The position numbers and the translations under genes were made by a program. The notes under the pieces were generated by a model that searched no databases, was not told where the DNA came from, and saw nothing but the letters and a program-made list of their open reading frames with translations. Source: Paracoccus aminovorans (GTDB lineage: Bacteria > Pseudomonadota > Alphaproteobacteria > Rhodobacterales > Rhodobacteraceae). From it: a DNA stretch of 64,000 nt. The stretch covers positions 668,501 to 732,500 of the forward strand of contig NZ_LN832562.1 of NCBI RefSeq assembly GCF_900005615.1, written 5' to 3'. Position 1 is the first letter of the stretch. Each line of letters starts with the position of its first letter. Positions 36,739 through 46,347 of the stretch are shown here, piece after piece.

Positions 36739-37060
36739 TGACGGATCGATCGGCGGGTGGTGCTGAAAGAACGTCTCGCCGGTGAAGTGCTGGTAATACG
36801 GGTTCTCGACCCACCGGGCCACGACCGCCTCGTCTGACAGCTTGAAGGCATGTTGGAGATACATCAGCCCGGCGATCAGGCGTGGCGATGTCGCGTGTCG
36901 ACCTTGATGCGAAGGGAAGAAGGTTGCCCCTTCCCGTTCGAAAAACGTCCAGTCGATCAGTGCCGCAAGCTTCACCAACTCGTGGCGCGCATCGATCATC
37001 ATATCGACCAGTCGTGCGCGGAGCAGGTCATCCCGTTCGGGGCGCGGGAATGGGGCTTCA
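36739..37060 (-). pseudogene. IS5-family (DUF772) transposase N-terminal fragment
   Basis: Reads PERDDLLRARLVDMMIDARH, LVKLAALIDWTFFE, SPRLIAGLMYLQHAFKLSDE and WVENPYYQHFTGETFFQH, the N-terminal DUF772 domain of ISL2/IS1182-like transposases. It ends at PIDPS, where the DyP fragment continues in the same frame, giving one open frame from 37113 to 36016. Catalytic DDE domain absent. Confidence 0.85.
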
Positions 37061-37359
37061 TGGATGACCGGAAAATTGCATGGTTTCTGGCCAAAGCATG
37101 GGAAACCCTGCAATCCAAAGCGAACAAACCGAAGCTTCAGAATGCGAAATCAACGCCGTAAGGGTTATTCAGGCCGGACTAATTGGTGGCACGAGTCCAG
37201 AAAAGCCCATTCGGGCGGGTTGCGAAAGCACTGGCATTTTCCCGGCGGGACCATGGCCCCGAGGCCGGTTCCTCGCACAGCGGCGGGGATACCCAGCAGG
37301 GCTCATGGCCGTGCACGTCACCGCGCAGAACCTCTGAGGATGCGGCGATTCGCAGGCCA

Positions 37360-37805
37360 TGATCTTCCTGTTGCCGGTTCGTCGCCGAAGGGTCACGAGG
37401 CGGGCCGCCTGCACCGCCTCGCTGTCGGGCAGGACACGGAGCAGCTGTTCGGTGTCGATGTCGCGACGGCCGCTGTCCTGCGTGCGCGCGGCCGCCTTCT
37501 GCAGCATGGCCTTGGTCTGCTCGCTGAAGCTGTCCACATATCGCCTCTCTCTGGCCGCATCGGTCATGGCGGTCCGGCCGGGGCATCGCGTCGCCCATCA
37601 TGCCGCGCGCCCGGTCGAAGAAGCCTTTGAACGGGTCGCCGCCGCCGAACAGCGATTCCAGTGGCGAGGCCCGCCGCTGCTGCCGGGTCAGCCGGGCATC
37701 GTCGTATTCGCAGATGTCCATCTTCTTGCGTTCGCCGTCCTGCATGACGGTCACATGATAGGTTGCGGGGCGGATCCCGGAGATCTGGCACTTTTCGGTC
37801 CTCAT
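37360..37805 (-). pseudogene. Clp ATPase (ClpA/ClpC-like), N-terminal fragment
   Basis: Starts MRTEKCQISGIRPATYHVTV and contains MDICEYDDARLTRQQRRASP and LESLFGGGDPF, the zinc-finger-like N-terminus found on an alphaproteobacterial Clp ATPase subgroup. A frameshift near 37565 then gives DSFSEQTKAMLQKAA and DIDTEQLLRVLPDSEAVQ, the Clp N-domain repeat. Both AAA+ modules are missing after about 37360. It follows the cydAB operon on the same strand. Confidence 0.75.
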
Positions 37806-37823
37806 CTCGTCAGGTGCGGGGGC

Positions 37824-37940
37824 TCATGGTGCGAGCACCCATCGGATGGCCAGGGCCACAAAGCCGAGGGCCAGAACGCTGGCGGTCCAGATCGCGGCCA
37901 TCCAGGCCAGCCGCTTCCACAACGGGCCCTCGCCCGCCAT
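37824..37940 (-). CDS. DUF2474 small membrane protein of the cytochrome bd/CIO operon
   Basis: 38 residues, MAGEGPLWKRLAWMAAIWTA..., with one transmembrane helix (about 12-36). DUF2474 proteins are encoded after cydB/cioB and are analogous to CydX, a third subunit that stabilises the oxidase. The ATG overlaps the cydB stop (ATGA), which settles both the start and the operon link. Confidence 0.85.
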   Translation of the reverse strand: MAGEGPLWKRLAWMAAIWTASVLALGFVALAIRWVLAP

Positions 37941-38944
37941 CAATGGTAGCCGTGCGTTCCGACCTTGCCGCGGAACACCCAATAGGCCCATCCGGTGTAA
38001 GCCAGGATGATCGGGATGATGAACATGGCGCCAGCCAGCATGAAGGACTGGCTGCGCGGCGGCGCGGCCGCGGCCCAGATCGTCACCGAGCGCGGCACCG
38101 CATAGGGAAAGATGCTGATGCCCAGCCCGACGAAGCACAGAAGGAACAGGACCAAGAGCATTAGAAAGGGCAGCCGCTCGGCACCGGCGGCTAGGCTGCG
38201 CAGCAGCACGAAGGCGCAGATCGCAACCAGCAGCGGCACCTGCGCCGTCAGCAGCACGCCCGGGAAGTCGAACCAGCGCCGCCAGTAGTCGTAATTCAGG
38301 AACGGCGTCGCGGCGCTGACCGCGATCAGCATGGCGATCATGGCCGGGACAAGCAGATGCACCATGCGGCGGGCATGGTTTTGGGCGCCGCCCTCGGTCT
38401 TCCAGTTGAGCCAGGCCGCGCCGAGCGCCGCATAGCCCGTCAGCAGCGCCACCCCGGTCAGCAGGCTGAACGGGCTGAGCCAGTCCAGCCAGCCCCCGGC
38501 ATAGGCGCCCTCCCGGACCCGGATGCCCTGCAGGATGGCGCCGAGCGCGATGCCCTGCGACAGTGCCGCCGCCACCGAGCCGGCCGTGAAGGCCAGGTCC
38601 CAGAAGGCGCGGTGGCGGGGATCGCGCCAGCGGAACTCGAAGGCGACGCCGCGAAAGATCAGGCCCAGCAGCATGGCAATCATCAGCGGATAGGTGGCGG
38701 GCAGGATGATGGCATAGGCCAGCGGAAAGGCCGCCATCAGCCCGCCGCCGCCCAACACCAGCCAGGTCTCGTTGCCGTCCCAGACCGGTGCGATGGAATT
38801 CATCGCCTGGTCGCGCTCTTCGCCGACCTTCAGCGTCGGGAACAGGATGCCGATGCCCAGGTCGAACCCGTCCATGACCACATAGGCGAAGACGGCAAAG
38901 CCGATGATCAGCGCCCAGACGACGGTCAGGTCGATGCTTTCCAT
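37940..38944 (-). CDS. cydB: Cytochrome bd-type quinol oxidase subunit II (CioB-like)
   Basis: 334-residue inner-membrane subunit with eight to nine helices. The N-terminus FAVFAYVVMDGFDLGIGILFP and the block NSIAPVWDGNETWLVLGGG are diagnostic for CydB. It partners CydA, contributes to structure and proton path, and has no hemes of its own in most members. One base separates it from the cydA stop. Confidence 0.95.
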   Translation of the reverse strand: MESIDLTVVWALIIGFAVFAYVVMDGFDLGIGILFPTLKVGEERDQAMNSIAPVWDGNETWLVLGGGGLMAAFPLAYAIILPATYPLMIAMLLGLIFRGVAFEFRWRDPRHRAFWDLAFTAGSVAAALSQGIALGAILQGIRVREGAYAGGWLDWLSPFSLLTGVALLTGYAALGAAWLNWKTEGGAQNHARRMVHLLVPAMIAMLIAVSAATPFLNYDYWRRWFDFPGVLLTAQVPLLVAICAFVLLRSLAAGAERLPFLMLLVLFLLCFVGLGISIFPYAVPRSVTIWAAAAPPRSQSFMLAGAMFIIPIILAYTGWAYWVFRGKVGTHGYH

Positions 38945-38945
38945 G

Positions 38946-40349
38946 TCAACGCTCCATGCTGGCGGCGGCGGGCGCGGGCGTGATCCCGGCAGCGCGCTGC
39001 GGCTGGCTGGGCGGCTCGGGCTCGCCCGGTTGCGGCGCCTTGGCCATCAGCCGAAGCAGATAATAGATCCCCGCCCCGAAAGCGAAGAAATAGACCACGA
39101 CGAAGGCGATCAGCGAGGTCGCGACGGCGGGCGCGGCCAGCGGCGAATGGGATTCCGCTGTGCGCAGCAGGCCATAGACGGTGAACGGCTGGCGGCCGAC
39201 CTCGGTGGTGATCCAGCCCGCGATGACGGCGACGAAGCCCGCAGGCCCCATGCCCAGCGCCGCCCGGTGCAGCCAGCGCCAGTCGTAGAGCCCGCCGCGC
39301 CAGCGTGCGAGCAGGCTCCAGAGCCCCAGCCCCAACATGGCGAAGCCCAGGCCGACCATGATGCGGAAGGACCAGAAGACGATGGCCACGGGCGGCCAGT
39401 CCTCGCGCGGGAAATCGTTCAGCCCCGGCAGGGCGGCGTTCGGATCGTGCTTCAGGATCAGCGAGCCGAGTTTCGGCACCTCGACGGCGTAATCGACGCG
39501 TGCGGCCTTGCTGTCGGGCATGCCGAACAGGATCAGCGAGGCGCCCTCGGGGCTGGGCTCGTAATGGCCCTCGATGGCCAGGATCTTGGCGGGCTGGTGC
39601 TCCAGCGTGTTCAGTCCGTGCGCGTCGCCGACGAAGATCTGGATCGGCGCGACGATGGCCGCCATCCACATCGCCATCGAGAACATCTTGCGCGCGCCGT
39701 GATTGGCGCGGTCGCGCAGCAGGTGCCAGGCGCCGACCCCGCCCACCGCCAGCGCCGTGGTCAGATAGGCGGCGATGACCGTGTGCACCAGCCGGTAGGG
39801 GAAGCTCGCGGTGAAGACGATGGCCCACCAGGACGGTCCCGGCACGAACTGCCCCTGTTCGGTGACCAGATGCCCCGCCGGGGTCTGCATCCAGCTGTTC
39901 GCCGCCAGGATCCAGGTGGCCGAGATCAGCGTCCCCAGCGCGACCATGCAGGTGGCCAGGAAATGCAGCCCCTTGCCGACCTTGTTCATCCCGAACAGCA
40001 TCACGCCCAGGAACCCGGCCTCGAGGAAGAACGCCGTCATCACCTCATAGGCCATCAGCGGGCCGATCACCGGCCCGGCCTTTTCCGAAAAGACCGACCA
40101 GTTGGTCCCGAACTGATAGGACATCACCACGCCCGACACGACGCCCATGCCGAACACCACCGAAAAGATCATCAGCCAATAGCGAAACAGGTTGGCATAG
40201 ACGCCCTTGCCCGTGCGCAGCCACAGCGCCTCGAGCACCATCAGATAGCTCGCCAGCCCGATCGAGAAGGCCGGGAAGACGAAGTGGAACGAGACCGTGA
40301 AGGCGAATTGCACACGGGCCAGGACGACGGCATCCAGATGTTCAAGCAT
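38946..40349 (-). CDS. cydA: Cytochrome bd-type quinol oxidase subunit I, cyanide-insensitive (CioA-like)
   Basis: 467-residue heme-carrying subunit oxidising quinol and reducing oxygen to water. VQFAFTVSFHFVFPAFSIGL with the heme b595 ligand region, YQFGTNWSVFSEKAG, AYEVMTAFFLEAGFLGVMLFG and GWITTEVGRQPFTVYG are conserved. The Q-loop is short, as in CIO enzymes. RBS GGAGGGG before ATG 40349. Its start is only 18 bases after the stop of a decayed YdeP-type gene on the same strand, so the operon's original first gene is broken. Confidence 0.95.
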   Translation of the reverse strand: MLEHLDAVVLARVQFAFTVSFHFVFPAFSIGLASYLMVLEALWLRTGKGVYANLFRYWLMIFSVVFGMGVVSGVVMSYQFGTNWSVFSEKAGPVIGPLMAYEVMTAFFLEAGFLGVMLFGMNKVGKGLHFLATCMVALGTLISATWILAANSWMQTPAGHLVTEQGQFVPGPSWWAIVFTASFPYRLVHTVIAAYLTTALAVGGVGAWHLLRDRANHGARKMFSMAMWMAAIVAPIQIFVGDAHGLNTLEHQPAKILAIEGHYEPSPEGASLILFGMPDSKAARVDYAVEVPKLGSLILKHDPNAALPGLNDFPREDWPPVAIVFWSFRIMVGLGFAMLGLGLWSLLARWRGGLYDWRWLHRAALGMGPAGFVAVIAGWITTEVGRQPFTVYGLLRTAESHSPLAAPAVATSLIAFVVVYFFAFGAGIYYLLRLMAKAPQPGEPEPPSQPQRAAGITPAPAAASMER

Positions 40350-40367
40350 GGCTGCCCCTCCGGGGGA

Positions 40368-41000
40368 TCAGGTGGCGATGCGAACGGGAATGGATTTCGC
40401 GGCGGGCGTGCCGCTGATCCGGTCGTAGTAGTCAAGCGGCAGAAGCGGATTCAGTTCCGGATAATATCTCGCGACAGAACCGAGCGCCATCGGATAGGCG
40501 ACGGCGTCAGCCCCGCGACCCGCCGCGGCTGATCGTGTCCAGCGCCACCGCCTGGCCATCGGCAAGGCCGCGCGCGGCGATGTCGCCCGCGTTCATGAAC
40601 AGCACCATGCGGTCGTTGTAGATGCCGCGATAGAGGTCGTTTTAGCTGTAGATCGTGGTGTCGAACTGGTCGTGCACCGGATCGCCGACAGCGGCAGCAT
40701 CTGCGGATCATCTACGGGGTCGTTGACCTCCAGCCCCGGCAGTGGCAGGAAATCCGCCTTGCCGTCCGGCGTCGCCCAGATGCGCCGGCGCGGCGGCACC
40801 TCAAGATGAAAGCCGGGCGGCGCCTTGATGCGGCTGTTGAAATCCGCATAGATCGCCGGATAGACGTCGGCGATCCGATCGCGGATCGCGCTGTAATCGT
40901 CGATGTATTCCTGCGATGGCGTGCTGCTGCGCAGCGCCGTCGGGGCCATGCGGCAGATGATCTCGACCTCGGGCAGGCAGTCGGAGCTGGCCGATGCCAG
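40368..41000 (-). pseudogene. YdeP/FdhF-type molybdopterin oxidoreductase, C-terminal remnant
   Basis: Minus-strand pieces in several frames: YSAIRDRIADVYPAIYADFN, APPGFHLEVPPRRRIWATPDG with KADFLPLPGLEVND, then a segment equivalent to NDLYRGIYNDRMVLFMNAGD behind an in-frame TAA (near 40643), and finally AVAYPMALGSVARYYPELNP with AAKSIPVRIAT to the stop at 40368. This is the C-terminal quarter of an FdhF/YdeP-like protein (usually about 760 residues). Frameshifts, the stop and the missing N-terminus make it a pseudogene. Confidence 0.8.
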
Positions 41001-41017
41001 CACCCTGCGCGAGGCGG

Positions 41018-41167
41018 ATCCGAGACGTCCTGCTGGCGGCACAGCCGACGCGGCGCTTCGTCCAGCCGGGCCAGATCGGCGCGCTGAACGCATTCCTGTG
41101 CAGCCCCGCCGCGTCGGAGATCACCGGCACGGCGGTTCCGGTCGATGGCGGCTGGACCACGCATTGA
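41018..41167 (+). pseudogene. 3-hydroxybutyrate dehydrogenase (SDR), C-terminal 49 residues
   Basis: Reads IRDVLLAAQPTRRFVQPGQI, LNAFLCSPAASEITG and TAVPVDGGWTTH before the stop, the C-terminus of BdhA-type short-chain dehydrogenases. The catalytic and nucleotide-binding parts are gone; the junction with the YdeP remnant on the opposite strand is near 41000-41018. In polyhydroxybutyrate metabolism the enzyme oxidises 3-hydroxybutyrate, fitting the adjacent hydroxyacyl-CoA dehydrogenase pseudogene. Confidence 0.75.
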
Positions 41168-41183
41168 GTTGAAGGGAATGACC

Positions 41184-42037
41184 ATGAAGATCGAAAAGAT
41201 CGGCGTGATCGGCACCGAAACCATGAGCAACGGAATCGCCCAATGCTTGGCCAATGCCGGGTTCCCGGTGATGTTGAAGGATCTGTCCGCCGAGGCGCTG
41301 GACCGGACCCAGGCCATGACGGTGACCAGCTTTTCCCGCCAGGTCAGGAAGGGCGGGCTGGACCAACTGGCCGCCGATGCCGCGCGGGCGCGGATCGCCA
41401 CCACCACCGAATTGCCCGCGATGGCCGACCGCGACCTGGTGGTCGAGGTCATCGTCGAGCGGCTGGAGGTCAAGATCGGCGTCATCCGCCAGCTGGACGC
41501 CATCTGCCTAGAGGATGCGGTACGGGCCTCGAACACCTCCTCGATTTCGCTGACCCAGCTCGCGGCGGCCTCGGCCCATCCCGGCGCGTCATCGGCATGG
41601 ATTTCTTCAACCCCGTCGCGGTCATGCAACTGGTCGAGATCATCCGCACCCTGCAGGCCGGCGACGACGTGGCCGACGCGATCACCGAAGTCACGCGCGC
41701 CATCGGCAAGACGCCTCGGGTCGGCAAGGACAGCTATGGCTTCATCGTGAACCGGCTGCTGGCGCCGCTGATCAACGAGGCGGTGAACTGCGTGCATGAC
41801 GGGCTGGCCACGCCCGAGGACATCAACAGCATGACGAAGTGGGGCGCGAACCACCCGATGGAGCCGCTGGCGCTTGGCGACCTGATCGGAACGGACGTGG
41901 TGCTCAACATCATGGAGACCCTGTACGAGGGTTTCGGCGATCCGAAATACCGGCCCAGCCCGCTCTTGAAGCAGATGGTCCATGCAGGCTGGCTGGGCCG
42001 CAAGGCCGGCAAGGGGTTCGAGGAATATCCGGCCTGA
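41184..42037 (+). pseudogene. 3-hydroxybutyryl-CoA dehydrogenase, frameshifted
   Basis: About 285 residues of a HBD/PaaH/FadB2-like NAD-dependent dehydrogenase. N-terminal half MKIEKIGVIGTETMSNGIAQ to TQLAAASAHP, then a one-base deletion near 41583, then RVIGMDFFNPVAVMQLVEII, GFIVNRLLAPLINEAVN and GWLGRKAGKGFEEY in another frame. The dinucleotide loop GxGxxG is degraded to GTETMS, so even a corrected frame would bind NAD poorly. RBS AAGGGA six bases before ATG 41184. Confidence 0.85.
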
Positions 42038-42050
42038 CGGGGGCGCATGC

Positions 42051-42640
42051 ATGGTGGTCAAGGCAAGCTTTTCCGCCACAGACGGCACGCGCCTTGCTTA
42101 TCGCGACGAAGGCCGGGCCAAGATCCTGCTGGCGCTGGCGGGCCTGACCCGCGACGGGCGTGATTTCGGCTATCTGGCGCGGCACCTGCATGACGTGCGG
42201 CTGTTCCGGCTGGACAGCCGCGGCCAAGGCGGCTCGGACTGGACCGATCCCAGACATATTCGGCGGCGCCAAGAGGCGCGGGACGCCCTGGCGCTGCTCG
42301 ATCACCTGCAGATCGCGCGGGCTGCGGTCATCGGCTCGTCGCGCGGCGGGCTGCTGGCCATGGCCATGGCGGCGATGGCGCCGGGACGCGTGGCGGGCAT
42401 TTGCGTCAACGATGTCGGACCGGTCCTGCAACGGAAGGGCTGATGCGGATCGGCACCTCTATCGGCCTGCGTCCTCGGTCGCCACGTTGGAAGAGGCCGC
42501 CGACCGGATGCCGGCGGCCAATCCCGGCTTCGACCATGTGCCGCCGCTACGTTGGGAGGAAGAAACGATACGGCACCATGTCAGGGCTGGCTTTGACCTA
42601 TGATCCGGCGCTGGGTTTCGATCGCGCCATGTCGGCACCC
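42051..42640 (+). pseudogene. Alpha/beta hydrolase, frameshifted and truncated
   Basis: Starts MVVKASFSATDGTRLAYRDE, with oxyanion and nucleophile regions FRLDSRGQGGSDW and GSSRGGLLAM (GxSxG), then NDVGPVLQRKG and a stop caused by a frameshift; LMRIGTSIG, VATLEEAADRMPAANPGFDH, PPLRWEEETI and LALTYDPALGF follow in other frames. The C-terminal third, which should hold the catalytic histidine, is replaced by the IS5-type remnant. Confidence 0.8.
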
Positions 42641-43225
42641 CTGGCCACGGAGCGCGCCGAGCACAAGACGATCATGGTCGATGCGCAGGCAAACGCCATG
42701 CGTCCGAGTGAGCCTGCCAAGTACCTCAAGGCACGCCGCACGGCGTCGAGCCTGCGGGTGAGTTCGGAGGATCAGAAAGCAGTTCAGTGGACTGCTTTCC
42801 CGACGGACGGGGGCGCGGGCCAGATCGGGCGAACCAAAGGAGGCATGAACACCAAGCCGCACGCCGGAGCCGACGCCAAAAGGCGGCCGACCGGGTTCTT
42901 CCTGTCCGCTGGTCAACTGAGCGGTACCACCGGCGCAGCGGTCCTTCTGGGCAGCCTGCCGAAGGCGGGCTGGTTGCCGGCAGATCGGGGATATGACGCC
43001 GACCGGTTCAGGCATGCTTTGAAAGACAGAGGGATAAAGGTTTGCATCCCAGCCGGAAGTCTCGCAAGAAGACGGTGAAATACGACAACCGGCGCAACCG
43101 CATCGAGATCATGTTCGGGCGCCTCAAGGACTGGCGGCGTGCGGCCACACGAGACGACCGACGCCCTGAGACTTTCTTCTCCGCGATCATGCTTGCCGCA
43201 ATCGTTCGTTTCTGGCGGTCAAATT
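42641..43225 (+). pseudogene. IS5-family (IS427-like) transposase remnant
   Basis: Residual OrfA/OrfB reading: EHKTIMVDA, YLKARRTASSLRV, then QIGRTKGGMNTKPHAGADAK, AAVLLGSLPKAGWLPADRGY, and after a frameshift near 43065 KYDNRRNRIEIMFGRLKDWR and RPETFFSAIMLAA. The first DDE Asp region (MVDA) and the Glu motif (NRIEIMFG) can be seen, but frame changes prevent a full protein. Confidence 0.85.
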
Positions 43226-43444
43226 CAATGAGCTTGGAGCCTAGGAACGCGCTTGTGCGCGCGCAAGACGCTGATCATACTCCCCAAATTGAGAAAGAGC
43301 AGTTCAAGGCAAAGCCACCAAGATAAAGATCCAGGTAAATCAGGTCCTTGACCACGCTCGACTCACCCGTTTCAAGCGCGGGTCTGCGCCCGACGATTTA
43401 GGACAAGGTCGGCTCGAGACAGCCGATATTCAGGGGGGACGGAT

Positions 43445-45541
43445 ATGGCGGAAATGCAGGCGCCACGGCGCAAGCCTTGGGACCACTGGCTCGTTTGGGC
43501 AATACTCGCGATACTGGCCGCATATGGGCTCGCGCAGGTGTCCATCCTGCGGGGCGAGCATGTGAACGCGTTGTGGATGGTCGTGGCCTCGGTCTCGATC
43601 TACCTGATCGCCTATCGCTACTACAGCCTGTTCATCGCCCGCCGGGTGATGCGGCTGGATCCGGCGAGACCGACCCCGGCGCATCGCTTCAACGACGGGC
43701 TCGATTACGTCCCGACCAATAAGTATGTGCTTTTCGGCCACCATTTCGCGGCCATCGCCGGGGCGGGTCCGCTGGTCGGGCCGGTGCTTGCGGCGCAGAT
43801 GGGCTATCTGCCCGGGATGCTGTGGATCCTTGCCGGCGTCGTCCTTGCGGGCGCGGTGCAGGATTTCATGGTGCTTTTCGTCTCGATGCGCCGCGACGGG
43901 CGGTCGCTGGGCGATCTGGTCCGCTCCGAGTTGGGACCGGTGCCGGGGATGATCGCGCTGGTCGGCACCTTCCTGATCATGATCATCATCCTGGCGGTGC
44001 TGGCGCTGATCGTGGTCAAGGCGTTGGCGGACAGCCCCTGGGGGATGTTCACCGTCTCGATGACCATCCCGATCGCGGTCGCGATGGGGGTCTATATGCG
44101 CTACATCCGCCCCGGCGCCGTGGGTGAGGCCTCGATCGCGGGCTTCATCGCGCTGATGGCGGCGATCATTTTCGGCGCGAATGTCGCGGCCAGCCCGACC
44201 TGGGCGGCCGTCTTCACCTTCACCCCCACTCAGCTGTGCTGGCTGCTGATCGGTTACGGCTTCATCGCCGCGACGCTGCCGGTCTGGCTGATCCTTGCGC
44301 CGCGCGACTACCTGTCCACCTTCCTCAAGGTCGGCGCCATCGCCGCGCTGGCCATCGGGATCGTGGTGGTCGCGCCGGACCTGAAGATGCCCGCGGTCAC
44401 GCGCTTCATCGACGGCACGGGCCCGGTCTGGTCGGGGAACATGTTCCCGTTCCTGTTCATCACCATCGCCTGCGGGGCGGTGTCGGGCTTTCACGCCCTG
44501 ATCTCCTCGGGGACCACGCCGAAGCTGATCGACAATGAGGAGCACGCCCGCTTCATCGGTTTCGGCGGAATGCTGATGGAAAGCTTCGTCGCGATGATGG
44601 CGCTGGTCGCGGCCTCGATCATCGATCCCGGCGTCTATTTCACCATGAACAGCCCGGCGGCCGTGATCGGCACCACGGCGGAAAGCGCGGCCGCGCAGGT
44701 CACCGCCTGGGGCTTCCCGATCACGCCCGAGCTGATTCACGAAACCGCGGCGGATGTGGGCGAGACGACGATCATCTCGCGCGCGGGCGGCGCGCCCACG
44801 CTGGCGGTCGGCATGGCGCATATCTTCTCGAACGTGATCGGCGGCAAGGCGATGATGGCGTTCTGGTATCACTTCGCCATTCTGTTCGAGGCGCTATTCA
44901 TCCTGACCGCCGTCGATGCGGGCACCCGCGCGGGGCGATTCATGCTGCAGGATCTGCTGGGGGTGTTCGCGCCCCGAATGCGCAACACCTCGTCCCTTGG
45001 CGGCAACATCATCGCCACGGGCCTTTGCGTCGCCGCCTGGGGGTTCTTCCTTTATCAAGGCGTTACCGATCCCCTTGGCGGGGTCAACACGCTATGGCCG
45101 CTGTTCGGGATCGCAAACCAGATGCTTGCCGCCATCGCGCTGATGCTGTGCACCGTCGTTCTCTTCAAGATGAAGCGCGAACGCTATGCCTTCGTCACGC
45201 TGATCCCTTCGGTGCTACTGGTGGTGGTGACGCTGACGGCGGGCTTGCAGAAGGTGTTTTCCGGCACCCCTTCGGTCGGCTTCCTCGCCCATGCCCGGCG
45301 CTACCGCGAGGCGGCGGCGAATGGCGAGGTTCTGGCCCCGGCCAAGGACCTGAACCAGATGGGGCAGATCGTCTTCAACGACATGGTCGATGCGACGATG
45401 GCCTTCATCTTCGTCGCGCTGGTGGTCAGCATGATCTACTTCAGCACCCGCGCCTGCCTTCAGGCCTATCGTGCCCGCGGCTGGACCGCGCGCGAACTGC
45501 CCGAAGAACTGAACGGCCCCGCGGCCACCCCTGCGGAGTAA
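43445..45541 (+). CDS. cstA: Carbon starvation protein A, pyruvate/peptide transporter family
   Basis: 698-residue inner-membrane protein with about 16-18 helices. NDGLDYVPTNKYVLFGHHFAAIAGAGPLVGPV, split across residues 75-110, is the CstA signature; GEATSI-like and SGTTPKLIDNE blocks follow. CstA and its paralogue BtsT import pyruvate or peptides under carbon limitation in E. coli. RBS GGGGGGA upstream of ATG 43445. A YbdD-type small gene follows by five bases, the usual arrangement. Confidence 0.95.
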   Translation: MAEMQAPRRKPWDHWLVWAILAILAAYGLAQVSILRGEHVNALWMVVASVSIYLIAYRYYSLFIARRVMRLDPARPTPAHRFNDGLDYVPTNKYVLFGHHFAAIAGAGPLVGPVLAAQMGYLPGMLWILAGVVLAGAVQDFMVLFVSMRRDGRSLGDLVRSELGPVPGMIALVGTFLIMIIILAVLALIVVKALADSPWGMFTVSMTIPIAVAMGVYMRYIRPGAVGEASIAGFIALMAAIIFGANVAASPTWAAVFTFTPTQLCWLLIGYGFIAATLPVWLILAPRDYLSTFLKVGAIAALAIGIVVVAPDLKMPAVTRFIDGTGPVWSGNMFPFLFITIACGAVSGFHALISSGTTPKLIDNEEHARFIGFGGMLMESFVAMMALVAASIIDPGVYFTMNSPAAVIGTTAESAAAQVTAWGFPITPELIHETAADVGETTIISRAGGAPTLAVGMAHIFSNVIGGKAMMAFWYHFAILFEALFILTAVDAGTRAGRFMLQDLLGVFAPRMRNTSSLGGNIIATGLCVAAWGFFLYQGVTDPLGGVNTLWPLFGIANQMLAAIALMLCTVVLFKMKRERYAFVTLIPSVLLVVVTLTAGLQKVFSGTPSVGFLAHARRYREAAANGEVLAPAKDLNQMGQIVFNDMVDATMAFIFVALVVSMIYFSTRACLQAYRARGWTARELPEELNGPAATPAE

Positions 45542-45546
45542 GGACC

Positions 45547-45762
45547 ATGGCAACCAGACTAAAGGATACGCTGACTGTCTGCCGCAAGCGCCTGCGCGAG
45601 GGCGCCCGGCTGATGATCGGCGTCCCCGATTACGACACCTACGTCGCCCATATGCGCGAAGCCCATCCGGGCCAGCCGGTAATGACCTATGCCGAATTCT
45701 TCCGCGAACGACAGTCCGCGCGCTATGGCGAGGGCTCGACGCGGGGATTTCGCTGCTGTTGA
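45547..45762 (+). CDS. YbdD/YjiX-family small protein
   Basis: 71 residues, no membrane segment. LREGARLMIGVPDYDTYVAH and HPGQPVMTYAEFFRERQSARYG are the DUF466 signature; the C-terminus ends with a Cys pair as in many members. Genetic evidence in E. coli links the YbdD/YjiX proteins to CstA/BtsT transport activity. Starts five bases after the cstA stop, and a hairpin terminator follows. Confidence 0.9.
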   Translation: MATRLKDTLTVCRKRLREGARLMIGVPDYDTYVAHMREAHPGQPVMTYAEFFRERQSARYGEGSTRGFRCC

Positions 45763-45770
45763 AATTTGAC

Positions 45771-45789
45771 GGGCCTCATGCCGAGGCCC
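45771..45789 (+). terminator. Hairpin after cstA-ybdD
   Basis: GGGCCTC-ATGCC-GAGGCCC, a perfect 7-bp stem nine bases after the ybdD stop, followed by CTCT. Likely terminator with a poor T-run. Confidence 0.6.
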
Positions 45790-45989
45790 CTCTACCGTGG
45801 CCGCGTTCGCAGCTGCTCACCGCAAGCTTGCGAAACGATCCCCGGCGATGAGTAGGGCAACATCGGGCGGACTATTTAAGCCAAGGCGGGCCAGAAAGAC
45901 GATACCATCGTTCGCGGACGGATGGATGCGCCAGTTCGACCAAGGGGCGGCAGAGGCCTGCGCCTTCTCATTAGGGAAGGTGGGGCCGC

Positions 45990-46345
45990 GTAGTCTTGCA
46001 AGACTACGCGCTGTTCCTAAACATGACGGTGCGGGGCAGCCTAGACCAAGCGCTAGATCGCCATGTCCGCGACGAGACCGGTCGACTGTTGGCGCCGGTT
46101 GGCCTGGAGAGGCTTTCAGCTCCTACCCGACGACGCTTTCGGGTGGGCAGAAGCAGCGGCTGGCATTGATCCGGGCACCGGCGCAAAGCCGCCGGCGCTG
46201 ATGCTACACGAGCCCGTCTCGGTACTGGACCCCGGCTTACGCCAGCAATTCCAGGATGAATGGCTGCGGTTGCAGCCCGACTACGGCACCACCACGCGCT
46301 GGTCAGCCACGATCCGTCGGAGATAGCCCGGCCGGCGGATCGGCG
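45990..46345 (+). pseudogene. ABC transporter ATPase remnant
   Basis: Pieces in three frames: VLQDYALFLNMTVRGSLDQAL (Q loop), SYPTTLSGGQKQRLALIRAP (signature), ALMLHEPVSVLDPGLRQQF (Walker B, with H in place of D) and VSHDPSEIARPADR (switch). They derive from a CysA/ModC/PotA-type ATPase. Walker A is absent and at least two frameshifts are present. Confidence 0.75.
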
Positions 46346-46347
46346 GC

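Noticed and set aside
43430..44872. 480-codon minus-strand frame antisense to cstA
   Set aside because: Mirror of the cstA frame, rich in Arg/Asp/His without domain; cstA-ybdD have full family motifs.
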